The position numbers and the translations under genes are program-made. The notes beneath the pieces were generated by a model, which was given only the letters and a program-made list of their open reading frames with translations, was not told the origin of the DNA and searched no databases. A stretch of 10,684 nucleotides of DNA from Gemmatimonadota bacterium (GTDB lineage: Bacteria > Gemmatimonadota > Gemmatimonadetes > Longimicrobiales > Gaopeijiaceae), in NCBI GenBank assembly GCA_030550695.1, contig JAUQOX010000091.1:1-10684 (forward strand), read 5' to 3'. This document shows positions 1 to 7,053 of this stretch, in pieces. Numbering within the stretch: position 1 is the first letter of the stretch; every line of letters starts with the position of its first letter.

Positions 1-110
1 GAGCCGGAAGGACACCGCCGCTCCGAGGGCTGGTCACCGGGGCAACCTTCGGCTCCCCTGGAGGAGGCGGCCTGCGGGTACCGTTGCGTCGCTTCGCCCG
101 GCCCGGCGGC

Positions 111-1220
111 TCAAGGTTGCCCGGACGGGTCGGCGGAGGCCAGCCCCTCCAGAATCTCCACGAACCGGGCAGGCCCCCCTTGCACCCATCGGCGGAAGTC
201 TTCGTGTTGGGGGAAGGAGTCTCCTTCCGCCCGCTCCAGCAGGGGGCTGAGGTCAAAGGAGGACCTTCGGAGCGCAATGCCTGCCCGCTCCGCATCCAGT
301 GCGTTGATGAGCTGCTCCACGTGATTGGCTGTGGGCACCACGAGAACAGGTTTTCCCAAATAGGCGGCCTCGCACACCGATTCGAACCCCGCCGTGCTGG
401 CAAATCCCCGGCACGAAGCCAGGAGTTCGATGAACTTCCGATCGTCCAGGCGGTGAAAGGTGAGGCCCGGTCTGGGAGAGACCTCGGGGGGCACATCGGT
501 CCGAGCCCAAAAGCAGTGCAGTTCCACGTGGGGGTGGTCCGTGTGCCAACGCTCCACCTCCTCCGCGTAGCCGGGGTACAGCACGTAGGTGAGGAGATGG
601 CGGCCCCGGCGGGGAACAGCCTCCAGGACCGCCTGACGGAGCAGAGGTGGGACCACCCGGAGGCGCGGATCCGGAGAAGGGGGAAGCGGTGTGAAGGAGA
701 GGCCGAGGAAGAGCCGGGCCCGGTAGCCCACCAAACGGGTGAAAAGGCGTGCCGCCTGGATTTCCAACCTGCGATCGGGGGGAAGGGGGAGTTTGGGATG
801 GAAGAAGAGGAACTGGTGGCCCACGGCCACCACCGGAACTCGAGCCCCGTGGAGGGCCGCGTAGAGGCCCCCGACCACGTCGTAGAAGTTGACCAGCACG
901 TCCGGTCGGTATTCCTCCAGGAGTCGGTAGAGGTGGCGGGCGTGGCGGAGATAGGCGGGCAGGCTCCGCAGGGACTGGAGGACCGTGCGGTAAGGTCTGA
1001 CTCCCTTCTGCTTGGGATCCAGGACGAAGGCGGGGGAGCGGTAGGTATGCAACGGAGCATGAACCCCCCGTCGGAAAAAATCGGGGACGGGGCGCTCGGG
1101 ATTCTCACTGATGAAGACAGCAGCCACCGAGTGGCCGGCTTCCTCCAGAATCCGCTGAAGGGAAAGGGCCTGAGTCATGTGGCCCCGACCCTCTCCCTGG
1201 ACCAAGAAGACGGCCCGCAT
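111..1220 (-). CDS. Glycosyltransferase, MJ1255/MurG-like GT-B fold
   Basis: Predicted cytosolic or membrane-associated sugar transferase using a nucleotide-sugar donor; acceptor unknown. From the ATG at 1220 it is 369 residues. The N-terminal Rossmann half opens with a glycine-rich loop, GEGRGH at residues 9-14, as in MJ1255-type and MurG-like enzymes. The C-terminal half carries the donor-site signature at about 275-307: STAGFESVCEA, then GKPVLVVP, then an EQ pair at 302-303, the usual place for ribose contacts in MurG-like folds. An in-frame GTG at 1241 would add seven residues. I prefer the ATG because GGAGGGG precedes it by ten bases and family members begin right before the glycine loop. 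It lies 37 bases downstream of lemA on the same strand, so the two are probably co-transcribed. Family assignment is fairly sure; glycolipid or polysaccharide synthesis is inference. Confidence 0.8.
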   Translation of the reverse strand: MRAVFLVQGEGRGHMTQALSLQRILEEAGHSVAAVFISENPERPVPDFFRRGVHAPLHTYRSPAFVLDPKQKGVRPYRTVLQSLRSLPAYLRHARHLYRLLEEYRPDVLVNFYDVVGGLYAALHGARVPVVAVGHQFLFFHPKLPLPPDRRLEIQAARLFTRLVGYRARLFLGLSFTPLPPSPDPRLRVVPPLLRQAVLEAVPRRGRHLLTYVLYPGYAEEVERWHTDHPHVELHCFWARTDVPPEVSPRPGLTFHRLDDRKFIELLASCRGFASTAGFESVCEAAYLGKPVLVVPTANHVEQLINALDAERAGIALRRSSFDLSPLLERAEGDSFPQHEDFRRWVQGGPARFVEILEGLASADPSGQP

Positions 1221-1257
1221 CCCTGTCGTACCCCTCCGCACTGGTCTCGCAGGATCC

Positions 1258-1803
1258 TCAGGAGAAGCTCACCCGCGGAACCTCCCCCTCCCCCTCAGCC
1301 AGTTCGAAGAACTCCCGGGGCTTGAAATGGAACGCCTGGGCCAGGAGGTTCGTGGGGACCTGAGCGATCTTGGTGTTGTAGTCCCGCACCACGGCGTTGT
1401 AGTAGCGACGGGCGTTTTGGATGTGGCTCTCCACGTCCTGGAGGGTCCGTTGCAGGTCCCGGAACCCTTCGGCTGCCTGGAGTTGGGGGTAGGCTTCGGA
1501 AAGGGCGAAAAGGGACTTCAGGGCTCCGGAGAGGGCGTGCTCGGCTTGGGCCTTCTCCCCTGGCGTACGGGCGCCCATGGCCGCGGAGCGGGCCGCGGCC
1601 ACCGCTTCCAAGGTTTGCCGCTCGTGGCTGGCGTAGCCTTTGACCGTCTCCACCAGGTTGGGGATGAGGTCGTACCGGCGTTTGAGCTGGACCTCCACGT
1701 CCGCCCAGGCGTTGTCCACCTGTACCCGCAACCTCACCAGCCCGTTGTAGAGGACCACCCCAATCCCCACGATCACCAGCGGAAGGATCAGCTCCCAGGG
1801 CAT
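1258..1803 (-). CDS. lemA: LemA family protein
   Basis: A 181-residue membrane-anchored protein of the LemA family, whose biochemical role is poorly defined. One N-terminal hydrophobic segment (about residues 4-22) is followed by a long helical domain. The family hallmark is present: NAWADVEVQL at 31-40, then RRYDLIPNLVETVKGY to residue 57, then SHE. The C-terminus ends in the usual acidic tail followed by PRVSF. Length is typical. The ATG at 1803 is preceded by GAGGAG with a seven-base spacer, so the start is secure. Many lemA genes sit beside a DUF2207 (TPM-like) or HtpX-like gene; here the downstream neighbour is a glycosyltransferase. It is divergent from lpd across about 240 bases. Confidence 0.95.
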   Translation of the reverse strand: MPWELILPLVIVGIGVVLYNGLVRLRVQVDNAWADVEVQLKRRYDLIPNLVETVKGYASHERQTLEAVAAARSAAMGARTPGEKAQAEHALSGALKSLFALSEAYPQLQAAEGFRDLQRTLQDVESHIQNARRYYNAVVRDYNTKIAQVPTNLLAQAFHFKPREFFELAEGEGEVPRVSFS

Positions 1804-1833
1804 GCCGAAGCTCCTCGAAGAGATGGTCGGAGA

Positions 1834-1853
1834 GCCCGCCCGTAGGAGCGGGC
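1834..1853 (-). promoter_or_regulatory. Hairpin just upstream of lemA
   Basis: A perfect 6-bp inverted repeat, GCCCGC at 1834-1839 and GCGGGC at 1848-1853, encloses eight bases. It lies 31-50 bases before the lemA start codon, so it would fall in the lemA leader if transcription begins further upstream. No U-tract follows it. A regulatory role is speculative, as short GC stems are common in DNA of this composition. Confidence 0.25.
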
Positions 1854-1956
1854 CGGGTCCGGGGGAATATCCACCAAAACCTCTTTCATGGAAAGCCGCC
1901 TACCCCCTTGCCCCGGGGCGATCCCAGGCCGCGCCTGCCTGCCGGCCCGTCATCTT

Positions 1957-1976
1957 CCCCCGGCAGGGGCCGGGGG
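1957..1976 (+). promoter_or_regulatory. GC hairpin in lpd leader / divergent region
   Basis: CCCCCGGC (1957-1964) and GCCGGGGG (1969-1976) form a perfect 8-bp all-GC stem with a four-base loop. It is about 66 bases upstream of the lpd GTG, inside the 240-base lemA/lpd divergent gap. The gap also holds a 10-base palindrome, GCCCCGGGGC, at 1910-1919. No T-run follows on either strand, so it is not a classical intrinsic terminator. I could not place convincing -35/-10 elements in this gap. Confidence 0.35.
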
Positions 1977-2042
1977 GTAACTTCCTCCCCTCCCCCGCGA
2001 GACGGGATTGTTCTGAACCCCATCCAGCCGGAGCCTAGAGCC

Positions 2043-3455
2043 GTGGGTAAGAACGGAAACAACTTCGATCTCATCATCATCGGGAGTGGCCCCGGAGGCT
2101 ACGTCGCCGCCATTCGGGCGGCCCAGCTCGGCATGAAGGTGGCCTGCGTGGAGAAGGAAAAGTTGGGCGGAGTCTGTCTCAACGTGGGGTGCATCCCCAC
2201 CAAAGCCCTCCTCACCAGCGCTTCCTTTGTGAGGGAACTGGCCCATGCCCAGGGCCATGGGGTGGTGGTGGAGAAGGTTCAGGTGGCGTTCGGTCCCGCC
2301 CAGGAACGGAGCCGCAAGGTGGCCGACCAACTCAACAGGGGGGTTGGTCACCTGTTCAAGAAGAACGGGGTGACCCATGTGGAGGGAACGGCAAGGCTGG
2401 CCGGGCTCGGCAAGGTGGAGGTGAGGGGCAAGGGGGGTGAGACGTCGCTCTACGAAGCTCCCCACATCATTCTGGCCACGGGCTCCCGGCCCCGGGACCT
2501 TCCTATGCTCCCCATCGACGAAGAAAGGGTCTGGTCCTCCACCGGAGCCCTGATGCAGCAAGAGGCCCCCCAATCCTTGGCGGTGGTGGGAGCGGGAGCG
2601 GTGGGGGTGGAGTTTGCGGACATCTACGCCTCCTACGGGTCCCAGGTCCATTTGATCGAGATGCTCGACCGGATCTTGCCCCTGGAGGACAAGGACGCTT
2701 CGGAAGCGGTGGCCCGGAGCTTCAAGAAACGGAAGATCCAGATCCGAACCTCCACCACAGTGGTGAGTTCCGAACGGACCGACTCGGGGGTCCGGCTGGT
2801 GTTGAAGGGAAAGGGGGAGAAGGAGGAGGTCTTGGAGGTGGAGCGGGTACTCTCGGCGGTGGGGCGGGTTCCCAACACGGAGGGGCTGGGTCTGGAGGAG
2901 GTGGGGGTTCAGCTCACACCCAAGGGAGGTTTCATCCAGGTGGACTCCCTCCTGAGGACGTCGGTTCCCGGGATCTACGCCATCGGGGATGTTGCGGGTC
3001 CTCCTTTGCTCGCCCATAAGGCTTCCCACGAGGGCATTGCGTGCGTCGAGCACATTGCCGGAAAGGGGCATGGTGGGGTGGACTACGCCAACATCCCCAA
3101 TTGCACCTACTGCCACCCCGAGGTGGCGTCGGTGGGTCTCACGGAAGAGCAGGCCCGGGAGCAAGGCTACGACATCGAGGTGGGGAAGTTCCCTTGGGTG
3201 GGGATCGGTAGGGCTGTGGCCCTGGGAGACACCGAAGGTTTCATCAAGGTCATCCGCGACCGGCGCTACTCGGAAATTTTGGGTGCCCACATCGTAGGTC
3301 CCCAGGCCACCGAGCTCATCGCGGAATTTGTCTTGGGCCGGCACCTGGAAGCCACGGTGGAGGAGATGGAGCGGGCCATCCACCCTCACCCCACCCTGTC
3401 GGAGGGCGTGGCCGAAGGGGCCCTTGCCGCCCTGGGGAGGGCCATCCACGTCTGA
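2043..3455 (+). CDS. lpd: Dihydrolipoamide dehydrogenase (E3)
   Basis: Cytosolic FAD flavoenzyme that reoxidises dihydrolipoyl groups of 2-oxo-acid dehydrogenase or glycine-cleavage complexes with NAD+. The 470-residue length is normal. Visible in order: FAD loop GSGPGG (14-19), redox disulfide C45-x4-C50 within GGVCLNVGCIPTK, the ATGSRP segment, NAD-binding loop GAGAVGVE, second FAD contact AIGDVAG, and the C-terminal dimer-interface motif HPHPTLSE with catalytic H449 and E454. The frame is open upstream, but the GTG at 2043 puts seven residues before the FAD strand and has GGAG nine bases ahead. There are no E1 or E2 genes alongside, so it is a stand-alone E3. The next gene on the strand is a MarR regulator. 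Confidence 0.96.
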   Translation: MGKNGNNFDLIIIGSGPGGYVAAIRAAQLGMKVACVEKEKLGGVCLNVGCIPTKALLTSASFVRELAHAQGHGVVVEKVQVAFGPAQERSRKVADQLNRGVGHLFKKNGVTHVEGTARLAGLGKVEVRGKGGETSLYEAPHIILATGSRPRDLPMLPIDEERVWSSTGALMQQEAPQSLAVVGAGAVGVEFADIYASYGSQVHLIEMLDRILPLEDKDASEAVARSFKKRKIQIRTSTTVVSSERTDSGVRLVLKGKGEKEEVLEVERVLSAVGRVPNTEGLGLEEVGVQLTPKGGFIQVDSLLRTSVPGIYAIGDVAGPPLLAHKASHEGIACVEHIAGKGHGGVDYANIPNCTYCHPEVASVGLTEEQAREQGYDIEVGKFPWVGIGRAVALGDTEGFIKVIRDRRYSEILGAHIVGPQATELIAEFVLGRHLEATVEEMERAIHPHPTLSEGVAEGALAALGRAIHV

Positions 3456-3538
3456 ACCTCCGGCGCCACCCCCCTGCGCGGGATGGGGGGGCGAGGCTCC
3501 CCCCTGTGGAGGGTGTCCCGTCCGGACCAGGCCTCTCC

Positions 3539-3560
3539 CACCCTTGAACACTGCAGGGTG
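3539..3560 (+). promoter_or_regulatory. Dyad in lpd-marR gap, possible MarR operator
   Basis: CACCCT (3539-3544) and AGGGTG (3555-3560) are perfect inverted arms with a ten-base centre; one more C/G pair extends the dyad to 3538-3561. It lies about 100 bases upstream of the marR start. MarR-family dimers commonly bind dyads of similar size near their own gene, so autoregulation is plausible. It could equally be an RNA stem preceding the adjacent terminator. Confidence 0.35.
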
Positions 3561-3566
3561 GAACTG

Positions 3567-3589
3567 TCCCGGTACGGCGGGGTTTTTTT
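3567..3589 (+). terminator. Probable intrinsic terminator after lpd
   Basis: A short GC stem, CCCG (3568-3571) with CGGG (3578-3581) plus a flanking U-G pair, is followed directly by seven T residues at 3583-3589. This is the longest T-run I noticed in the window, and the hairpin-plus-T-run layout is that of a Rho-independent terminator. It lies 112 bases after the lpd stop and 71 bases before marR. It could end the lpd transcript or act as an attenuator in the marR leader. The stem is short, hence moderate confidence. Confidence 0.45.
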
Positions 3590-3659
3590 CGACCGGAAGG
3601 GTTTCAGGGGGGGCGGTGGGGGAACACGGCGGAAACACCCACGGGTGGGAGGATCGCCC

Positions 3660-4172
3660 TTGGCGGAACAAGCGGCAGCTCAAGCTTGGCTGGACACCCC
3701 TGCCCCGCGGACGTGGTCCGATGAGGATGAGCGGGCGCTGCGGCTTTGGATCGCTTTGGCCCGATGTTACGCCACCTTTTCGCGGGCTGTGGCATGCAAG
3801 GTGGCCGAATACGACCTGACGGCCCCCCAATTCGGTGTCTTGGAGGCCCTGTACCACAAGGGGCCTCTTTCTTTGGGAGAGCTGGCTGAAAAGCTCCTGG
3901 TGACGGGTGGGAACGTCACCTACGTCATGGACCGCCTCGAGGCCATGGGACTCGTGACCCGGGAGCGGTCGGGGGACGACCGAAGGGTGGTGAGGGCCCA
4001 CCTCACCTCCAGGGGCCGGGCCACCATCGAGGCCGTGTTCCCCGGCCACGTGGAGTTCATCCGGGACCTGGTTTCCTCCCTGAATCCCGACGAGCAGGAA
4101 GCCCTCCGGGAACTCCTCAAGAAGCTGGGGAAAGGAATCGCCCGGACGGGAAAAGCCAACGGCAACTGCTGA
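3660..4172 (+). CDS. MarR family transcriptional regulator
   Basis: A 170-residue winged-helix DNA-binding protein of the MarR family, acting as a dimer, usually a repressor released by a ligand or by oxidation. The DNA-binding core spans about residues 53-119: LTAPQFGVLEAL helix, SLGELAEKLL helix, recognition helix around GGNVTYVMDRLE (83-94), then the wing with the family's D-D-R-R signature at 106-109. Flanking helices at 22-48 and 125-158 fit the dimerisation region. The frame is open further upstream, but the TTG at 3660 has GGGAGG seven bases ahead and gives a normal family length. Cysteines at 36, 46 and 170 are present; redox sensing cannot be judged from this. It follows lpd on the same strand and converges with ispH. 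Target genes are unknown; the dyad 100 bases upstream is a candidate operator. Confidence 0.88.
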   Translation: MAEQAAAQAWLDTPAPRTWSDEDERALRLWIALARCYATFSRAVACKVAEYDLTAPQFGVLEALYHKGPLSLGELAEKLLVTGGNVTYVMDRLEAMGLVTRERSGDDRRVVRAHLTSRGRATIEAVFPGHVEFIRDLVSSLNPDEQEALRELLKKLGKGIARTGKANGNC

Positions 4173-4287
4173 CGCGGGGAGAGCCGGCAAAGGGACGGGA
4201 GCCACGATCCTACCTCCGCAAGGTGCCGGAAGCAACAGAGGGGGCCACCCGCCCACGGTCGCGGCTAGGCCCTTCCCGTGGCTGCCT

Positions 4288-5529
4288 TCATTCCTCTACC
4301 GGTGTTTCCCCTCCCTCCCTTTCCTCCACCCGAATCCCCCGAATGGCGAAGATCCTGAGGAGAGCCTCTCCGATCTTGTTGTTGGGGGTGGAGGCCCCGG
4401 CGGTGATCCCCAAGGTGAACGGACCCGCAGGCAGCCAATTCGATTCCTGCACCTCGGGAGTCTTGGGATCCAGCGAGGGCTTGTGACGGATGGTTCCCCG
4501 CTCCACGTCGATGCAGGCGGCATCCTCGATGTGGAAGGTGCGGGTATGCTGGCGACAGAGATGGGCGAGATGATTGGTGTTGGACGAGTTGTAGCCCCCG
4601 ATGACCAGCATCAGGTCAGGGGGATCCTTCATCATCTCCACCACAGCGTCCTGCCGCTCCTGGGTGGCGGAACAGATGGTTCCGAAAGAGCGGAAGTGTT
4701 CCTGCAGGTGGTCTTCACCGTAGGCCTCGGCCAGGGCCTGCCGGAGGCGGGCTCCGATGGCCAAGGACTCGTTGGCCAGCATGGTGGTCTGGTTGGCCAC
4801 CCCGATCCGCACCAGGTCGCGGTCGGGGTCGAAGCCCTCCGAAGCCTTCTCCCGGAAGTGGTCGAGGAACGCCTCCCGAGACAGGTGGCCGGGGCGTTTG
4901 GTGATGTAATCGCACACCAGCTCGGCCTCCTTCATGTCCCGCACGATGAGGTACTTTCCGCCGGGGTATTTCCGGACCTGTGAGGCGGTGGCGCGGGATT
5001 CCTCGTGGGTGTACTTGCCGTGGATGACGGCGGTGAACCCGTCCCGGGCGTAGGACTCCACCCGCTTCCAGACCACCAGGACGGACCCACAGGTGGTGTC
5101 CACCAGTACGCAGCCGATGGCCCTGAGGCGGTTGAAGTCTTCCAGGGTTACGCCGAAGGCGGGGATCACCACCACGTCCTCCGCGGTGATCCCGTCGAAG
5201 GAGAAGCGCCCTTCTCGGTCGGGCTGGAGGATCTCGATCCCGAGTTCGCGGATCCGGCGGTTGACGTGGGGGTTGTGGATGATCTCCCCCACCAGGAAGA
5301 TCCGCTTGTCCGGAAACTTGAGCCGGGCCTCGTAAGCGTAGTCCACGGCTCGGTCCACGCCGTAGCAGAACCCGAACTCCTGCGCCAGTCGGACGGTGAT
5401 GTCGCCGAAGGTCTCGGTGTAGCCCCGGGCCCGGATCCGCTCGACGAGGGCTGACTGATATTCGGAATCGATAAGGGGTTTGACGGTGGCCTTGAGTCCT
5501 AAACCGCTGCGGAAATACGTCTGCTCCAT
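4288..5529 (-). CDS. ispH: 4-hydroxy-3-methylbut-2-enyl diphosphate reductase, long form
   Basis: Last enzyme of the MEP pathway. It is a [4Fe-4S] protein that reduces HMBPP to IPP and DMAPP in the cytosol. At 413 residues it is the long type known from cyanobacteria and plant plastids, not the roughly 315-residue E. coli type. Cluster cysteines are C55 (in EFGFCYGVDRA), C147 (in DTTCGS) and C286 (in TICSATQERQ). Substrate-site residues include H85 and H88 in EIIHNPH, the THEE segment (174-177) containing the catalytic Glu, NQTT at 246-249, YNSSNT at 313-318 and AGASTP at 377-382. The extra length sits in the N-terminal 40 residues and in an insert around 211-240. The ATG at 5529 has a GAGG four bases ahead. 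It stands alone, convergent with marR and divergent from the M42 peptidase. Function is certain. Confidence 0.97.
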   Translation of the reverse strand: MEQTYFRSGLGLKATVKPLIDSEYQSALVERIRARGYTETFGDITVRLAQEFGFCYGVDRAVDYAYEARLKFPDKRIFLVGEIIHNPHVNRRIRELGIEILQPDREGRFSFDGITAEDVVVIPAFGVTLEDFNRLRAIGCVLVDTTCGSVLVVWKRVESYARDGFTAVIHGKYTHEESRATASQVRKYPGGKYLIVRDMKEAELVCDYITKRPGHLSREAFLDHFREKASEGFDPDRDLVRIGVANQTTMLANESLAIGARLRQALAEAYGEDHLQEHFRSFGTICSATQERQDAVVEMMKDPPDLMLVIGGYNSSNTNHLAHLCRQHTRTFHIEDAACIDVERGTIRHKPSLDPKTPEVQESNWLPAGPFTLGITAGASTPNNKIGEALLRIFAIRGIRVEEREGGETPVEE

Positions 5530-5858
5530 GGGGCCTCGAGAAAGAAAAGGGAGAGAAGCCGGGGGGTGGGAAGAACCGAGGCACAGCTACGGAAGGCGCA
5601 CCGCCCCGCAGGGTGCCCCTGCCTCCCCGACTTCCTTCCACGAGACCCCCGGGAACGGCAAGAGTTCCGGCTTGGGTGGCCCCTCCTCACAACCTCGCCC
5701 GGTTCCAGCTCCCTCGCCGGGACCCCGACGGCTCCACGTTTTCCTCGCCGGCCGCAAGCGCCCCTTCGGGGGCGAGGCCGCTTCCCCTTCTGCCCTTTTT
5801 CGAGCTAGCTTGTCCAGGCGTCTCTCCGCTCCCCGACCCTCCATCCCCGAAGGCCACC
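5530..5858. other. Divergent ispH / M42 peptidase intergenic region
   Basis: About 330 bases between two divergent starts, so promoters for both should lie here. I could not identify convincing -35/-10 pairs. Structures seen are a 17-base dyad, GGAAC (5652-5656) with GTTCC (5664-5668), and a UUCG-capped hairpin at 5759-5774. Frames running through the region lack recognisable protein sequence and look like extensions of the neighbouring frames rather than a separate gene. Confidence 0.6.
5759..5774 (+). promoter_or_regulatory. UUCG tetraloop hairpin upstream of M42 peptidase
   Basis: CGCCCC-TTCG-GGGGCG is a perfect 6-bp stem closed by the very stable C(UUCG)G tetraloop when transcribed in the plus direction. 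It sits 84 bases before the peptidase ATG, inside the expected leader. A five-T run follows only about 20 bases later, so it is not a standard terminator. The tetraloop is in the plus-strand sense, which favours an RNA role in the peptidase leader over one for ispH. Confidence 0.4.
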
Positions 5859-6926
5859 ATGTTGGAAAACCTGGACTTCCTGATACGGCTCCTGGATGCC
5901 CCCGGCCCCTCGGGCTTCGAAACCCCGGCTGCCGCCGTGTGGAGGGAAGAGGCCCGCACCTTCGCACACCGCGTCTGGACCGATGTCACCGGCAACTCCA
6001 TCGCGGCCTTGAACCCCGACGGACGCCCCCGGGTCATGATGGCAGGTCACATCGACGAGATCGGGCTCCAGGTGACCCACGTGGACGAAAAAGGGTTCCT
6101 CTTCTTCGACGCCATCGGAGGGTGGGATTCCCAGGTCCTGGTGGGGCAGCGGGTGAAGGTGCTGGGCGAGAAGGGCCTTGTTCCTGGAGTCATCGGAAAG
6201 AAGCCCATCCACCTCCTGAAACAGGAGGAGCGCGACAAGGTGAGCCGGATCCGGGACCTGTGGGTGGACCTGGGAGCTTCGTCCCAGGAGGAGGTGGCGG
6301 AGCTGGGAGTCCGGGTGGGAGATCCCATGGTCCTGGACTGCAGTCTGGTCCGCTTGGCCGGAGACCGCATCGCCAGCCGGGCCATCGACAACCGCATCGG
6401 TGCCTTCGTGGTCTTGGAGGCACTGCGGCGCCTCTCCCGAGAGGCACCGCCGGCCGCGGTGTTTGCCGTGGCCACGGTGCAGGAGGAGATCTCCTACTCG
6501 GGGGGCGGGGCCCGCCCCGGCGCCTTCTCCTTGGAGCCCCAGGTGGCCTTGGTGGTGGACGTGACCTTCAGCACCGATGTGCCCGACATCGACAAGAAGG
6601 AGCTGGGGGACCACCGGATCGGGGGAGGACCGGTCCTGAGCCGGGGCTCGGCCAACCACCCCCTGGTCGTGGAGCGCCTCATGGAGGCAGCCCGGGCCGA
6701 AGGGATCCCCTTCACCCTCCAGGCGGCGCCCCGCTCCACCCGCACCGACGCCGACGCCATCCATCTCGTGCGCTTCGGGGTGCCCACGGGGTTGGTCTCC
6801 GTGCCCAACCGGTACATGCACTCCCCCAACGAGGTGGTGAGCCTCGGGGACCTGGACCGGGCGGCGCGCCTTCTGGAAGCTTTTGTCCGCAGGCTGGAGG
6901 AGGAGCCCGATTTCACGCCCCGCTGA
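5859..6926 (+). CDS. M42 family metallo-aminopeptidase
   Basis: Predicted cytosolic di-metal aminopeptidase of the M42 (TET/PepA-like) family, which trims peptides from the N-terminus and usually forms dodecamers. The 355-residue length is standard. Metal and catalytic residues are visible: H64 and D66 in AGHIDEIGL, D177 in AIDNRIG, the E209-E210 pair in VQEE (base and metal ligand), D234 in VVDVTF, and H321 in RYMHSP. Family segments GGWDSQVLVGQRV (88-100), GGGPVLSRGSANHP and TDADAIH are also present. The frame is open upstream, but the ATG at 5859 starts at the family's normal N-terminus with AAGG five bases ahead. It is divergent from ispH. The GAF gene follows after 324 bases, too far to assume one operon. 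Family is certain; substrate preference is not visible. Confidence 0.95.
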   Translation: MLENLDFLIRLLDAPGPSGFETPAAAVWREEARTFAHRVWTDVTGNSIAALNPDGRPRVMMAGHIDEIGLQVTHVDEKGFLFFDAIGGWDSQVLVGQRVKVLGEKGLVPGVIGKKPIHLLKQEERDKVSRIRDLWVDLGASSQEEVAELGVRVGDPMVLDCSLVRLAGDRIASRAIDNRIGAFVVLEALRRLSREAPPAAVFAVATVQEEISYSGGGARPGAFSLEPQVALVVDVTFSTDVPDIDKKELGDHRIGGGPVLSRGSANHPLVVERLMEAARAEGIPFTLQAAPRSTRTDADAIHLVRFGVPTGLVSVPNRYMHSPNEVVSLGDLDRAARLLEAFVRRLEEEPDFTPR

Positions 6927-6979
6927 GGAGAGGAGCCTAGGAAAGGTTCGGACACCCTCGACTTCGGTAGAGCGAGGTC

Positions 6980-7011
6980 CACCCGTCCCCCCTCCCCTGG
7001 GTGCCGTTTTT
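6980..7011 (+). terminator. Possible terminator of M42 peptidase gene
   Basis: CACCC (6980-6984) pairs with GGGTG (6999-7003) across a 14-base C-rich loop, followed three bases later by TTTTT (7007-7011). It starts 53 bases after the peptidase stop. The stem is short and the loop long, so this is only a moderate candidate. Its T-run overlaps the left arm of the next inverted repeat. Confidence 0.35.
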
Positions 7012-7042
7012 CCCGCGCCCTAGGGGACTCTACCGCGGGAAA
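7009..7042. repeat. 9-bp perfect inverted repeat
   Basis: TTTCCCGCG (7009-7017) and CGCGGGAAA (7034-7042) are exact reverse complements flanking a 16-base centre that itself contains CCCTAGGGG. The AT-rich outer ends and GC core resemble a protein-binding dyad as much as an RNA stem. No T-run follows it in either direction. Confidence 0.5.
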
Positions 7043-7053
7043 GCTGTCCCCTT

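Noticed and set aside
1..37. Possible start of a further minus-strand gene at a GTG at 35-37
   Set aside because: Only about a dozen codons are visible before the left edge; the ribosome site (GAAGG eight bases ahead) is suggestive but too little to call.
84..1325. Open frame of 413 codons on the plus strand opposite the glycosyltransferase
   Set aside because: Opposite a frame with a conserved glycosyltransferase signature; its own translation shows no family features.
3486..3504. G6/C6 stem-loop about 30 bases after the lpd stop as terminator
   Set aside because: No T-run follows, and homopolymeric G/C stems arise easily in this composition; the hairpin with seven Ts at 3567-3589 is the better candidate.
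1950..4256. Open frame of 768 codons on the minus strand across lpd and marR
   Set aside because: It lies opposite two clearly recognisable genes, its translation is Pro/Gly/His-rich with no family motif, and long antisense frames are expected in GC-rich coding DNA.
4253..4281. CCACGG/CCGTGG inverted repeat between the convergent marR and ispH genes as bidirectional terminator
   Set aside because: A 17-base loop and no T-run on either side; support too weak.
5782..5811. Possible sigma-70 promoter for the M42 gene (TTCCCC, then TAGCTT)
   Set aside because: Each hexamer matches the consensus at only three of six positions, no better than chance.
5480..6940. Open frame of 486 codons on the plus strand over the M42 gene
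   Set aside because: Out of frame with the M42 peptidase and made of Arg/Gly/Pro-rich low-complexity sequence.
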